From assembly GCA_035648415.1 (NCBI GenBank), contig DASRLO010000004.1, positions 8,822-72,821 of the forward strand: a stretch of 64,000 bases of DNA, read 5' to 3'. Below the pieces are notes generated by a model that was given only the letters and a program-made list of their open reading frames with translations, was not told the DNA's origin and made no database searches. A program made the translations under genes and the position numbers. The stretch's first letter is position 1, and each line of letters begins with the position of its first letter. Source of the stretch: DATARH01 sp035648415 (lineage in GTDB: Bacteria > Pseudomonadota > Alphaproteobacteria > ATCC43930 > CGMCC-115725). This document shows, piece by piece, positions 17,525 through 25,797 of the stretch.

Positions 17525-18508
17525 ATGACGGCGGTCCGGCTCGGCGGCGGCCAATACACGTTCGAGGTCAACGAGAATTGGGCGAAAATTCCTGCCGAGA
17601 TCGTGCTCGGCGACGTCGCCGCGGTCGGGGTCGACAGCAAGGACCAGGTCTACGCCTTCAATCGCGGCGACCACCCGGTCGCGGTGTTCGACAGCGAGGG
17701 CAATTTGCTGCGCACCTGGGGCGAGGGAGTGTTCACCCGCCCGCACGGCGTCCATGTCGCGCCCGACGACACGATCTGGCTGACCGACGACGGCGACCAT
17801 TCGGTGCGCCACTGCACGCTCGACGGCAAGGTGCTGCTGACCCTCGGCGTGCCCGGCAAGCCGGCGCCCTACATGTCGGGCGAGCCGTTCCATCGCTGCA
17901 CCCATACCGCGCTGTCGCCGCAGGGCGACTACCTCTACATCTCCGATGGCTACGGCAACGCGCGCATCCACAAATACACGCCGGGCGGCAAGAGGCTGGC
18001 GTCCTGGGGCGAACCCGGCACCGATCCCGGCCAGTTCAACATCCCGCACAATATCTGTTGCGACCCGGACGGCTGGCTCTACGTCGCCGACCGCGAGAAC
18101 CATCGCGTCCAGATCTTCGACGGCGACGGCAAGTGGGAGACGCAGTGGAACTACCTGCACCGGCCCAACGGCATGTGCCTGGGACGCGGCCCGGTTCATG
18201 GTCAGTCGGCGCCGCTCTGCTATATCGGCGAAGGCGGCCCGCAGGGCGAGATCAACCGCAACTGGCCGAATATCGGCCCGCGCGTCAGCATCCACACGAC
18301 AAAAGACCATCAGGTGATGGCGCGGCTCGGCAAGCCGCATGCCGGCATCGAGCCCGGCCAGTTCACCTCGCCGCACGGGATCAGCGTCGACAGCAAGGGC
18401 AACATCTATGTCGGCGAATTGTCGGGCCGTTCGTGGGAGCGTTACGCCACCGGCCCGGTGCCGGCGAAGCGCCGGGTGATCCACAAACTGGTCAAGGTGG
18501 CGGCCTAG
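17525..18508 (+). CDS. NHL-repeat (peptidylglycine amidating lyase-like) protein
   Basis: 327 residues from ATG 17525 with GCGGAGGA six bases upstream. Several NHL blades: FTRPHGVHVAPDDTIWLTD, FNIPHNICCDPDGWLYVADREN and FTSPHGISVDSKGNIYVGE. Family members are often named peptidyl-alpha-hydroxyglycine amidating lyase-like, but here there is no signal peptide and the substrate is unknown. Confidence 0.85.
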   Translation: MTAVRLGGGQYTFEVNENWAKIPAEIVLGDVAAVGVDSKDQVYAFNRGDHPVAVFDSEGNLLRTWGEGVFTRPHGVHVAPDDTIWLTDDGDHSVRHCTLDGKVLLTLGVPGKPAPYMSGEPFHRCTHTALSPQGDYLYISDGYGNARIHKYTPGGKRLASWGEPGTDPGQFNIPHNICCDPDGWLYVADRENHRVQIFDGDGKWETQWNYLHRPNGMCLGRGPVHGQSAPLCYIGEGGPQGEINRNWPNIGPRVSIHTTKDHQVMARLGKPHAGIEPGQFTSPHGISVDSKGNIYVGELSGRSWERYATGPVPAKRRVIHKLVKVAA

Positions 18509-18529
18509 CGCGCGGCGCGCAGTAACGGC

Positions 18530-18952
18530 TCAGTCGGCGACCGCCGGCGCGTTGTAGTCGGCCTCGCTGACCGGCTCGCACCAGGCGGTGCCGTTGCCCT
18601 CGTCGTCGACCTCCATCATCGCCAGATGGGCGAAAAAACGGTCGGGCGCGGCGCCGTGCCAGTGCCAGGTATCGGGCGGGATCGTCACCGTGTCCCCTGG
18701 CTCCAGGATCTGCGGCGGCAAGCCTTTGAAGCAGATGCGGCCGATCCCGGCGGTGCAGTAAAGCGTCTGTCCGACCGGGTGGCTGTGCCAATTGGTCCGG
18801 CCGCCGGGGTTGAAATTGTACATCGTCGCGCGCATCCGCGACGGCTTCTCGCCGACCATCACGATGTCGGCCCAGACGATTCCGGTGAAATTGTCCGCCG
18901 CCGCCGGCCGCGTCGGCCGCGTCCCCGCACGCACCACTCCCCTCGCGCTCAT
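18530..18952 (-). CDS. Small cupin-domain protein
   Basis: 140 residues from ATG 18952, with GGAGGGG just upstream. Cupin motif 1 GRTNWHSHPVGQTLYCTAGIG and motif 2 PGDTVTIPPDTWHWHG give a His-rich metal site. It resembles the carboxymuconolactone-decarboxylase-associated cupins. Last gene of the leftward CoA-transferase group. Confidence 0.85.
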   Translation of the reverse strand: MSARGVVRAGTRPTRPAAADNFTGIVWADIVMVGEKPSRMRATMYNFNPGGRTNWHSHPVGQTLYCTAGIGRICFKGLPPQILEPGDTVTIPPDTWHWHGAAPDRFFAHLAMMEVDDEGNGTAWCEPVSEADYNAPAVAD

Positions 18953-18981
18953 GCCCCACCCCTCCAAAAAACCTCGATCGG

Positions 18982-19656
18982 CTACTCGCGCAGCCGGACC
19001 GGCGGCACCTCGCTCGGCACGATCAGATTGCACCCGGTCGTCGCCTTGACTTCGCCGACCGAGACGCCAGGCGCGATCTCCCGCAGCGCCATGCCTCCGG
19101 GCGTGATCGCAAACAGCCCGTAATTGGTGATGACCAGATCGACGACGCCTTTGGCGGTTACCGGGATCGCGCAGCTTTCGACCAGGCGCGGGCGGCCGCT
19201 GCGCGTCACCTGCTCCATCGCGACAAAGACGTGCTTGGCGCAGGCCGCGAGGTCCATCGCGCCGCCGATGCCGCCGCCCTTCTGTCCGGCCATCTTCCAG
19301 TTGGCGAAATCGCCGTTCGCGGCGACCTCGTAGGCGCCGAGCACCGTCACGTCGATGCGGCCGCTGCGGATCATCCCGAACGCGTCGGCATGGTGCACGA
19401 TCGCCGAGCCCGGGTTCATCGTCACATGCTGGCCGCCGGCGTTGACGAGGTGCATGTCCTCCTTGCCCGGCGCGGCCAATGCGCCGTAACCGACAACGCC
19501 GTTCTCGGAATGGAAGACGATCGCCCTGTCGCCGAAATCGCAGTTCGAGCACAAAGTCGGGATACCGATGCCGAGATTGACGATCCAGCCGTCCTCGAAC
19601 TCCATCGCCAGCCGGTCGCACATCTGCTGGCGGGTGAGGCCTTTGGTGTCGCTCAT
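18982..19656 (-). CDS. 3-oxoacid CoA-transferase, subunit B
   Basis: 224 residues. NLGIGIPTL near the N-terminus and SENGVVGYG, whose Glu forms the acyl-CoA intermediate, define the beta subunit. SD AGGGAG precedes ATG 19656. Its partner subunit A (20143-20901) is upstream on the same strand, but the pair is separated by a 0.46-kb inverted-repeat-bracketed GxxExxY gene instead of being adjacent. Confidence 0.9.
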   Translation of the reverse strand: MSDTKGLTRQQMCDRLAMEFEDGWIVNLGIGIPTLCSNCDFGDRAIVFHSENGVVGYGALAAPGKEDMHLVNAGGQHVTMNPGSAIVHHADAFGMIRSGRIDVTVLGAYEVAANGDFANWKMAGQKGGGIGGAMDLAACAKHVFVAMEQVTRSGRPRLVESCAIPVTAKGVVDLVITNYGLFAITPGGMALREIAPGVSVGEVKATTGCNLIVPSEVPPVRLRE

Positions 19657-19671
19657 GGAAAAATAACTCCC

Positions 19672-20132
19672 TACCGCAAAGGTCGCGATGGTTGCGCGAT
19701 GGACGCAAACGTTCAGAGCCCGTTGACCATCCTCACAATACCGTCGCGCAGATGCGCGACCTGAAAATTCATCAGGAAACCCAACTTGAAGCCGCCGAGG
19801 CGGAGATAGCTCAGCAATTGCCCGCGATGCACCGGAAGGATCGCGGCCACGGCTTTCAGTTCGATGACGACGGCATCCTCCACAAGAATATCTATCCGGT
19901 AGCCGTTATCGACGATCAGCTCCTCATAATGGATCGGGACAATCACCTGGCTACGGACGCGCAAACCTTGCTTTTCGAGTTCGTAGAGCAAGCAAGTCTC
20001 GTAAGCACTTTCGAGCAAACCCGGGCCGACGACCGAGTGAATTTTCAAGGCTGCGCCAATGACACCGTGGCCTACCTCCTCGATCGTCATCCATCGCGTC
20101 CTTTGCGCGTCCGTTGCGCCCTTTGCGGTAAA
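19672..20132 (-). mobile_element. Inverted-repeat-bracketed GxxExxY unit
   Basis: Arms of about 40 bp, 19672-19711 and 20092-20132, run inverted to each other around a single GxxExxY gene. Both share TACCGCAAAGG at the outer end, followed by imperfect (C/G)CGCGATGG-type units. The same motif makes up the gene-less palindrome at 15129-15404. The unit splits a normally contiguous two-subunit operon. No target duplication could be fixed. Confidence 0.6.
19713..20090 (-). CDS. GxxExxY protein (PDDEXK_3 nuclease-like fold)
   Basis: 125 residues. The signature GLLESAY (GxxExxY) is at 33-39, and the family's nuclease-like core appears as YRIDILVEDAVVIELKA (D...ExK). The family (PF13366) is placed in the PD-(D/E)XK superfamily, but its biological role is unknown. 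The Shine-Dalgarno AAAGGA lies inside the right-hand repeat arm (20092-20132), so repeat and gene form one unit. It sits between the CoA-transferase subunit genes in the same direction. Confidence 0.85.
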   Translation of the reverse strand: MTIEEVGHGVIGAALKIHSVVGPGLLESAYETCLLYELEKQGLRVRSQVIVPIHYEELIVDNGYRIDILVEDAVVIELKAVAAILPVHRGQLLSYLRLGGFKLGFLMNFQVAHLRDGIVRMVNGL

Positions 20133-20142
20133 GCGTTTCTTT

Positions 20143-20901
20143 TTACCGTGCGGTCGCGCGGGCGGCGATCTCGGCGGGGCGCATCGGCCACCAGCCTTCG
20201 GGCGCCGGCGGCACCTTAACCAGGCGGTGCACGAAGATACCCGACAGGTGGACGTCGTCCGGGTCGATCGCGCCCAGCGGCAGGATGTCCTCCTCGACCT
20301 CGACGATCGTCACCGTGGCGGCCATCGCCATCAGCGGGTTGAAATTGCGCTGCGCCCGGCGGAAGCGGAGATTGCCGAACGCATCGGCCTGCTGGGCGCG
20401 GATAAAGGCGTAATCGAGCGGCAGCGCCTCTTCGAGCAGGTACTCGCGGCCGTTGAAGACGCGTGTCTCGCGGCCCTCGGCCAATTCGGTGCCGACCGCG
20501 GCCGGCGTGTAGAACGCCGGAATGCCGGCGCCGGCGGCGCGCAGGCGCTCGGCGAGCGTGCCTTGCGGCACCAGCTCGGCGTCGATCCGTCCGCTCTCGT
20601 AATATTCGGAGAAGATCAGTTTCTGCGAGGCGCGGGTCGGCGCGGTGAAGGCGCAGATCACTTTCTTTGCCTGGTCGTTCTTGATCAGCCAGCCCATGTC
20701 GGGCGCGTCGTCGGGCAGGGTCGCGCCGCCGCGCGTGCCGTTCGACACGCAAATGAGGCCCTTCGCCCCCTGCTTCGCCAAGGCGCCGTAGAGGTTGACC
20801 GGCATGCCGACGACCGCGAACCCGCCAAACCCGACCGTCACATTGTCCGGGATGTCGGCGACCGCGGCGTCGAAGCTGGGAAAGATTTTGGATTTTGGCA
20901 T
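20143..20901 (-). CDS. 3-oxoacid CoA-transferase, subunit A
   Basis: 252 residues. VTVGFGGFAVVGMPVNLYGAL and LKNDQAKKV-like helices, the EYYESGRIDAELVPQGTLAERLRAAGAG block and FYTPAAVGT identify the alpha subunit. With subunit B it moves CoA between acids (succinyl-CoA to a 3-oxoacid in the known family). Upstream lies a palindromic repeat and then another leftward cupin gene. Confidence 0.9.
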   Translation of the reverse strand: MPKSKIFPSFDAAVADIPDNVTVGFGGFAVVGMPVNLYGALAKQGAKGLICVSNGTRGGATLPDDAPDMGWLIKNDQAKKVICAFTAPTRASQKLIFSEYYESGRIDAELVPQGTLAERLRAAGAGIPAFYTPAAVGTELAEGRETRVFNGREYLLEEALPLDYAFIRAQQADAFGNLRFRRAQRNFNPLMAMAATVTIVEVEEDILPLGAIDPDDVHLSGIFVHRLVKVPPAPEGWWPMRPAEIAARATAR

Positions 20902-20921
20902 TGCGACCGCCTTTTTCGCTC

Positions 20922-20993
20922 CCCCGGCGAAAGCCGGGGCCCATTTGCCCGCTGTTCGAGCGGTCGAAGAGTGGGTCCCGGCTTTCGCCGGGA
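20922..20993. repeat. Palindromic intergenic repeat
   Basis: Inverted arms CCCCGGCGAAAGCCGGGGCC (20922-20941) and GGTCCCGGCTTTCGCCGGGA (20974-20993) around a 32-base spacer. The motif is a common dispersed REP type in alphaproteobacteria. Confidence 0.85.
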
Positions 20994-21007
20994 TGCGGAG
21001 CTATGAA

Positions 21008-21445
21008 TTACCGCAACTTCACGCCTTCGCTGTCGCCGCCGAGGAAGATGTTCGGGCGCAGGAACATCGACAGCACCAGCGCGCCGTTCGGCGAGCGCGC
21101 GGTATGGCGGTTGCCCTTGGGGCGCCAGACGTAATTGCCGGCGGTGACCTCGCCTTCCGCGTCGGCGAGGCTGCCTTCGAGAACAAAGGTCTGCTCGATC
21201 TCGACATGCTCGTGCAGCGCCAATTCGGCGCCCGGTTGCCAGCGGAACAGCGCGGTCAACAGCCCGGTCGCCGGGTCCTCGACCAGCACCTTCATCTCGA
21301 TGCCGGGGCACGGGGTCGGCTTCCACGGCAAATCGTCGACATCGACATAGCGCGACGCCAAGGCGGTGAGCTTGTCCGCGCCTTTCATGCCCGGCGTCGT
21401 CGCGGTCGGCGCCGCGGGTTTGGTTTTCGTCATCACATCGTTCAT
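21008..21445 (-). CDS. Cupin-domain protein (ChrR-like)
   Basis: 145 residues. GIEMKVLVEDPATGLLTALFRWQPGAELALHEH followed by EQTFVLEGSLADAEG is the ChrR/acetylacetone-dioxygenase-like cupin pattern, with metal-binding His in LHEHVEIEQ and NRHTARS. Its ATG overlaps the end of the upstream membrane gene by 4 bases. Confidence 0.85.
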   Translation of the reverse strand: MNDVMTKTKPAAPTATTPGMKGADKLTALASRYVDVDDLPWKPTPCPGIEMKVLVEDPATGLLTALFRWQPGAELALHEHVEIEQTFVLEGSLADAEGEVTAGNYVWRPKGNRHTARSPNGALVLSMFLRPNIFLGGDSEGVKLR

Positions 21446-22065
21446 CGGATTACCTCATCTAGTCTGGTCTCGGGCACGCCAACCTTAATGCTCGGATTTG
21501 AGGGGATTCCATCCATTATGCTCTTAGTCCAAGTATCCCACACGGCATGTCGAATTGCGGTCACCAGAAATCTTGCTTTGTTTATCGAGAAAAACAAAAT
21601 CCCACCGGCTAAGCCATCCGATGAACGGCAGATCAATAATACGTGCCACTGTTTTCCTGCAAACCAGGTAAAAAGAACTTTAGATAATATAAGTAACAAC
21701 ATCGACCATCCGAAACGGACCATATTTGCAATCAGAATTTCGACAATCTCATCTCGTCGTTTGCTTACATTTTCGAATATTTTTGAACCGAGCTTATTAA
21801 TATGCCCCCAATCGTTCGAGGCACGGAGAACGATGAGCGGGATGGTTATTGCGGTCAAGAGAACAACAATCTGAACTAAATCGCCTGCAACTGCCGCGAT
21901 CGCCCTCGGCGGCGGGATAGCAAAGATGATTACGCCAACGAAAAAGGTAATCGCTCTGCTCCGGCGCGAGCCGGGCTGCGGTAACGGCAGCGGACCGGTC
22001 GAAGGGTCGGTCGCTGTCTGCGGCGTTGGAGCAGCTGCGACCGTCTTTGACATTTCGGCAGTCAC
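21442..22065 (-). CDS. Membrane protein of unknown function, AT-rich
   Basis: 207 residues. Hydrophobic segments at about 37-57, 62-80 and 113-133 and a positively charged loop suggest three membrane helices. Pro/Thr-rich N-terminus. I recognise no family. The coding sequence is much richer in A/T than both neighbours. It overlaps the cupin start by 4 bases (ATGA) and begins 7 bases after the dehydrogenase stop, so it was fitted neatly into the operon; an acquired gene is likely. Confidence 0.6.
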   Translation of the reverse strand: MTAEMSKTVAAAPTPQTATDPSTGPLPLPQPGSRRSRAITFFVGVIIFAIPPPRAIAAVAGDLVQIVVLLTAITIPLIVLRASNDWGHINKLGSKIFENVSKRRDEIVEILIANMVRFGWSMLLLILSKVLFTWFAGKQWHVLLICRSSDGLAGGILFFSINKARFLVTAIRHAVWDTWTKSIMDGIPSNPSIKVGVPETRLDEVIR

Positions 22066-22072
22066 GTATACC

Positions 22073-23122
22073 TCACATCAAGAACACGCCCTTGCCCGTG
22101 GTCTGGGTGTCGAACAGCTTGTAGGCCTCGTCGGCTTGGTCGAGCTTCCAGCGATGGGTGAACAGGCCCTCGACATCGATCCGGCGGTCGGCGACGAAGC
22201 GGGCGCATTCCTCCTGGCCGATCGACGAGAAGGTCCAGGATGCGACGATGGTCAGCTGCTTGCGCAGCATGTCGGGGCTGACATCGATCGTCACCTGGTT
22301 GCGCTCGCCGACAAAGCAGGTCGTGCCCCATACCTTGGTCGCGCGCACCGCGGCGATGCGGCCCTCGGGCTGCGATGATGTGTCGAGGGTGAACTCGGCG
22401 CCGTAGCCGTGGGTAAGGTCCTTGATCGCGCCGACCGGGTCGTTCGAGCGCGGGTTGACGGTCTCGGCCGCGCCGAACTCCTTGGCCCGCTCGAGCCGCT
22501 CCTCGCTGACGTCGAGCGCGATGACCCGGGCGCCCATCGCCGCCGCCAATTGCGTCGCCGAGAGCCCGACCGGCCCTTGGCCAAAGATCGCGATGGTGTC
22601 GTTGCCGCTGAGCCGGATGCGGCGCAGCGCTCCATAGGCGGTGCCGGTGCCGCACGAGATCGCCGCGCCGGTGGTGAACGACAATTCGTCGGGGAGCGGC
22701 ACGACGGTAAACGCCGGCACCTTGATATAGGCCGCGTGCCCGCCATGCCCGTTGTTGCCGTAGATCGTGACCGGCACCTCCTGGCAGAGCTGCGCCCAGC
22801 CGGAGCGGCAATGGCCGCAGACCGTACAGCCCTTGTAATGGTGCACCATGACGCGCTGGCCGACCCGCGTCTGGGCCGGGCTGACCGCGCTGCCGATTGC
22901 GGCGACGATGCCGCACGGCTCATGCCCGGCGATGGTCGGCTCGCTCGGCGCGGCGAGGCCGCCGGTGTCGCCCCCGGCGCGCGGGCGGCGGTACTGGTGC
23001 AGGTCGCTGCCGCACATCCCCGAGGCCTTCATCTCGATGACGACCTCGTCCGGCTCCGGCGTCGGGTCCGGAAAATTCATCAACTCGAGCTGACGATCGC
23101 CGGTGAACACAACCCCGCGCAT
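22073..23122 (-). CDS. Zinc-dependent alcohol dehydrogenase family protein
   Basis: 349 residues from ATG 23122, preceded by AGGAGGAACGCC. MDR superfamily: catalytic zinc ligands in CGSDLHQY and GHEP, structural zinc cysteines in CTVCGHCRSGWAQLC, NAD(P)-binding GQGPVG. The alcohol or polyol substrate is unknown. Head of a leftward operon with the membrane and cupin genes. Confidence 0.9.
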   Translation of the reverse strand: MRGVVFTGDRQLELMNFPDPTPEPDEVVIEMKASGMCGSDLHQYRRPRAGGDTGGLAAPSEPTIAGHEPCGIVAAIGSAVSPAQTRVGQRVMVHHYKGCTVCGHCRSGWAQLCQEVPVTIYGNNGHGGHAAYIKVPAFTVVPLPDELSFTTGAAISCGTGTAYGALRRIRLSGNDTIAIFGQGPVGLSATQLAAAMGARVIALDVSEERLERAKEFGAAETVNPRSNDPVGAIKDLTHGYGAEFTLDTSSQPEGRIAAVRATKVWGTTCFVGERNQVTIDVSPDMLRKQLTIVASWTFSSIGQEECARFVADRRIDVEGLFTHRWKLDQADEAYKLFDTQTTGKGVFLM

Positions 23123-23198
23123 GGCGTTCCTCCTTCGTGTCTTGCCGAATGCTAGCATGAGTTTCCGCCGGGAAATCAGGAATCGAGGCTGATCGTCG

Positions 23199-23786
23199 AT
23201 GCGCGTCCTCGTGCTCTTTGCCCATCCTCTCGCCGACAGTTTCGCCGCTGCCTTGCATAAGGCGGTCGTCGCCGCGCTCGGCGAGGCCGGCCACGAGGTC
23301 GACGATTGCGATCTCTACGCGATGGGCTTCGATCCGGTGATGACGCCGCACGAGCGCCGGGCTCACAACACCGCGAACCCCGATCTCTCGGCGGTCGAGA
23401 GCCACGTCGAGCGGCTGCGCGCCGCCGACGCCGTGGTGTTGTGCTTCCCGGTCTGGTGGTGGGGCATGCCGGCGATCCTCAAAGGCTATTTCGACCGGGT
23501 CTGGATCAACGGCGTGGCGTTCCACCTGCACACCGGCGGCAAGATCGAGCCGGGCCTGCACCGGATCAAGAAGCTCGGCGTCGTCACCACCTACGGCTCG
23601 CCGTGGTGGCTGATCAAGCTGGTGCTGCGCGATCCGGTGCGCGGGGTGATCCACACCGGAATCCGCGGCCTGTGCACCCGGCACGTGAAGACCCGGTTCC
23701 TTACTCTGTACAGTATTGAATCGAAGAATTCGGCCGACACGACGCGCTTTCTCGCCAAGGTCGAGCGCACGTTCCGCCGGTTCTAG
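23199..23786 (+). CDS. NAD(P)H quinone oxidoreductase, flavodoxin-like
   Basis: 195 residues. Flavin-phosphate loop LFAHPLADSFAAALHKAV, then CFPVWWWGMPAILKGYFDRVW and GVVTTYGSPWW, diagnostic of the NQO/KefF/MdaB family. Soluble FMN/FAD enzyme reducing quinones by two electrons. Divergent from the alcohol dehydrogenase. Confidence 0.9.
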   Translation: MRVLVLFAHPLADSFAAALHKAVVAALGEAGHEVDDCDLYAMGFDPVMTPHERRAHNTANPDLSAVESHVERLRAADAVVLCFPVWWWGMPAILKGYFDRVWINGVAFHLHTGGKIEPGLHRIKKLGVVTTYGSPWWLIKLVLRDPVRGVIHTGIRGLCTRHVKTRFLTLYSIESKNSADTTRFLAKVERTFRRF

Positions 23787-23792
23787 CCGATC

Positions 23793-24260
23793 TTATTTTT
23801 TATGGATCGGGTCGACCCAGAGAACCTGCTCGGGCTTCTCGACCGGCTCGATGTCGAGATTGACGACCACCGCCTCGTTGTCGCTGCGCACCAGAACGCA
23901 TTCGAGCGTCTCGTCCGACGAGGCGTTGATCTCCTGGTGCGGCACGTAGGGCGGGATGAAGATGAAATCGCCGGGGTTGGCCTCGGCGACATATTCAAGG
24001 TGCTCGCCCCAGCGCATCCGCGCCTTGCCCTTCAGCACATAGATGACGCTTTCGAGCGCGCCGTGATGGTGTGCGCCGGTCTTGGCGTTGGCGTGGATAT
24101 GCACCGTGCCGGCCCAGATCTTCTGCGCCCCGACGCGGGCGAAATTGATCGCCGCGGCGCGGTTCATCCCCGGAGTTTGCGCGGTATTGGTGTCGAGCTG
24201 GTCGCCGGGGACGACCTTGACCCCGTTGTGTTTCCAGTCGGTGTGGGTGTGGTCGCTCAT
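23793..24260 (-). CDS. Cupin-domain protein
   Basis: 155 residues from ATG 24260. Cupin motif 1 HIHANAKTGAHHHGALESVIYVL and motif 2 ANPGDFIFIPPYVPHQEIN form the two-His metal site. N-terminus with HTHTDWKH. Convergent with the quinone reductase gene. Function unknown; fourth of several small cupins in this region. Confidence 0.85.
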   Translation of the reverse strand: MSDHTHTDWKHNGVKVVPGDQLDTNTAQTPGMNRAAAINFARVGAQKIWAGTVHIHANAKTGAHHHGALESVIYVLKGKARMRWGEHLEYVAEANPGDFIFIPPYVPHQEINASSDETLECVLVRSDNEAVVVNLDIEPVEKPEQVLWVDPIHKK

Positions 24261-24290
24261 CGAGACTGTCCTTGCTTCAACGCCGTAGCC

Positions 24291-24362
24291 GTAGGATGGG
24301 TTGAGCTGGCGAAACCCATCATTTTGCGGGCGATGGGTATCGCTCCGCTCCACCCATCCTAC
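24291..24362. repeat. Palindromic intergenic repeat
   Basis: GTAGGATGGGTTGAGC at 24291 mirrors CACCCATCCTAC ending at 24362, with a second inner stem GAAACCCATC/GATGGGTATC. A widespread dispersed bacterial repeat type, placed between two leftward genes. Confidence 0.85.
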
Positions 24363-24376
24363 ATGATTCCTTCCGG

Positions 24377-25789
24377 TCAGCCGGCCGCGGCGCGCAGTTC
24401 GGGCATTGCCGCCTCGAAGCCGCGTTGGAAGCGGTCGAGCGCCTCGTCGATCTCGGGCTTGGTGATGCACAAGGGCGGCGAGAACGAGATCGCCTCGACA
24501 TAGGGCAGCGCGCGCACCATCACGCCCTCGTCCAACGCCTTCTTCTGGATCGCGCGATGGACCCACTTGTCATGGTCGAAGAAGCGCTTGGTCTTGCGGT
24601 CGGCGACCAGCTCGATCGCCATCATCAGCCCCTCGCCGCGGATCTCGCCGACATAGGGGTGGTCGGCGAACCGCTCTCCAAGTTGCTCGCGGAAATAATT
24701 GCCCATCGCCGCCGAGTTCTCGATCAGGCTTTCGCGCTCCATGATGTCGAGATTGGCCATCGCCACCGCGCCGCCGACCGGGTGTCCGGAATAGGTGAAA
24801 CCGTGCATCATCGGCCCGATCTCGGGCGAGGTGTCGCGCAGCACGTTCCACATCCGCTCGGAGATGACCGAGGCGGAAAGCGGGAAATAAGCGCTGGTGA
24901 TCCCCTTGGCGAGGGTCACGATATCGGGCTTCAACCCGTAAAGCCCGGTCGCGAACCACTCGCCGGTGCGGCCGAACCCGGTGATCACCTCGTCGGCGAT
25001 AAACAATATGTCGTTCTCGTCGAGCACTTGCTGGACCTGCTCGAAATAGCCGCGCGGCGGGACGAAGGCGCCGCCGGTGCCCATGATCGGCTCGGCGATA
25101 AAGGCGGCGACGGTCTCCGGCCCTTCGCGATGGATCATCTCTTTCAGGTCGCCGACCATGCGCCGGGTAAACGCATCCTCGTCCTCGCCCGCCGCGCCAA
25201 AGCGGAAGAAATGCGGGCAGGAGGTGTGCAACACCCCCGGCAGCGGCAGATCGAACGCTTTGTGGAACGAGAGGATGCCGGTCATGCTCCCCGCCGCGGC
25301 GGTCAGCCCGTGATAGGAGCCGAGCCGGGAGATGATCTTCTTCTTTTCGGGCTTGCCGCGCAGATTGTTGTAGTAGCGCACCAGCTTGAAATTGGTGTCG
25401 TTGGCGTCCGACCCGCTGGTGCCGAAAAATACCTTCGACAGATGCGGCGCCCCGGCGCGCTCGCGGAACAGCGCCAGGAGCCGGTCGGCGAGGCGGATGA
25501 TCGGCTCGTTCGAATACGAGCTGAACAGGTGATAGTAGCCGAGATTGGCCATTGCCTCGGCCGCCGCCTGGCCGAGCTCGGCGCGACCGTAGCCGATATT
25601 GACGCACCACAGGCCGGCGCCGCAGTCGATCAGTTCGCGTCCCTGTTGGTTGCGCACCCGCACCCCCGAGCCGCCGGCGATGATCGTCGGCCCGTCGCGC
25701 AGATGGTCGGCGATCGAGGTCGAGGGATGCAGCAGGCTCTGCCGGTCCATCTCCTCGAGCGAGTAGTTCTCCTTGAGATCGAGAGTCAT
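24377..25789 (-). CDS. Class III PLP-dependent aminotransferase
   Basis: 470 residues from ATG 25789 (a GTG at 25801 overlapping the upstream stop is the alternative). FFGTSGSDANDTNFKLVRYY, then LGSYHG, ADEVITGFGRTG and the Schiff-base Lys295 in LAKGITSAYFPLSA are diagnostic of omega-amino acid/beta-alanine:pyruvate transaminases. Uses an omega-amine donor; substrate not predictable. Coupled to the SMP-30 gene upstream. Confidence 0.92.
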   Translation of the reverse strand: MTLDLKENYSLEEMDRQSLLHPSTSIADHLRDGPTIIAGGSGVRVRNQQGRELIDCGAGLWCVNIGYGRAELGQAAAEAMANLGYYHLFSSYSNEPIIRLADRLLALFRERAGAPHLSKVFFGTSGSDANDTNFKLVRYYNNLRGKPEKKKIISRLGSYHGLTAAAGSMTGILSFHKAFDLPLPGVLHTSCPHFFRFGAAGEDEDAFTRRMVGDLKEMIHREGPETVAAFIAEPIMGTGGAFVPPRGYFEQVQQVLDENDILFIADEVITGFGRTGEWFATGLYGLKPDIVTLAKGITSAYFPLSASVISERMWNVLRDTSPEIGPMMHGFTYSGHPVGGAVAMANLDIMERESLIENSAAMGNYFREQLGERFADHPYVGEIRGEGLMMAIELVADRKTKRFFDHDKWVHRAIQKKALDEGVMVRALPYVEAISFSPPLCITKPEIDEALDRFQRGFEAAMPELRAAAG

Positions 25790-25797
25790 GCCGCGCC

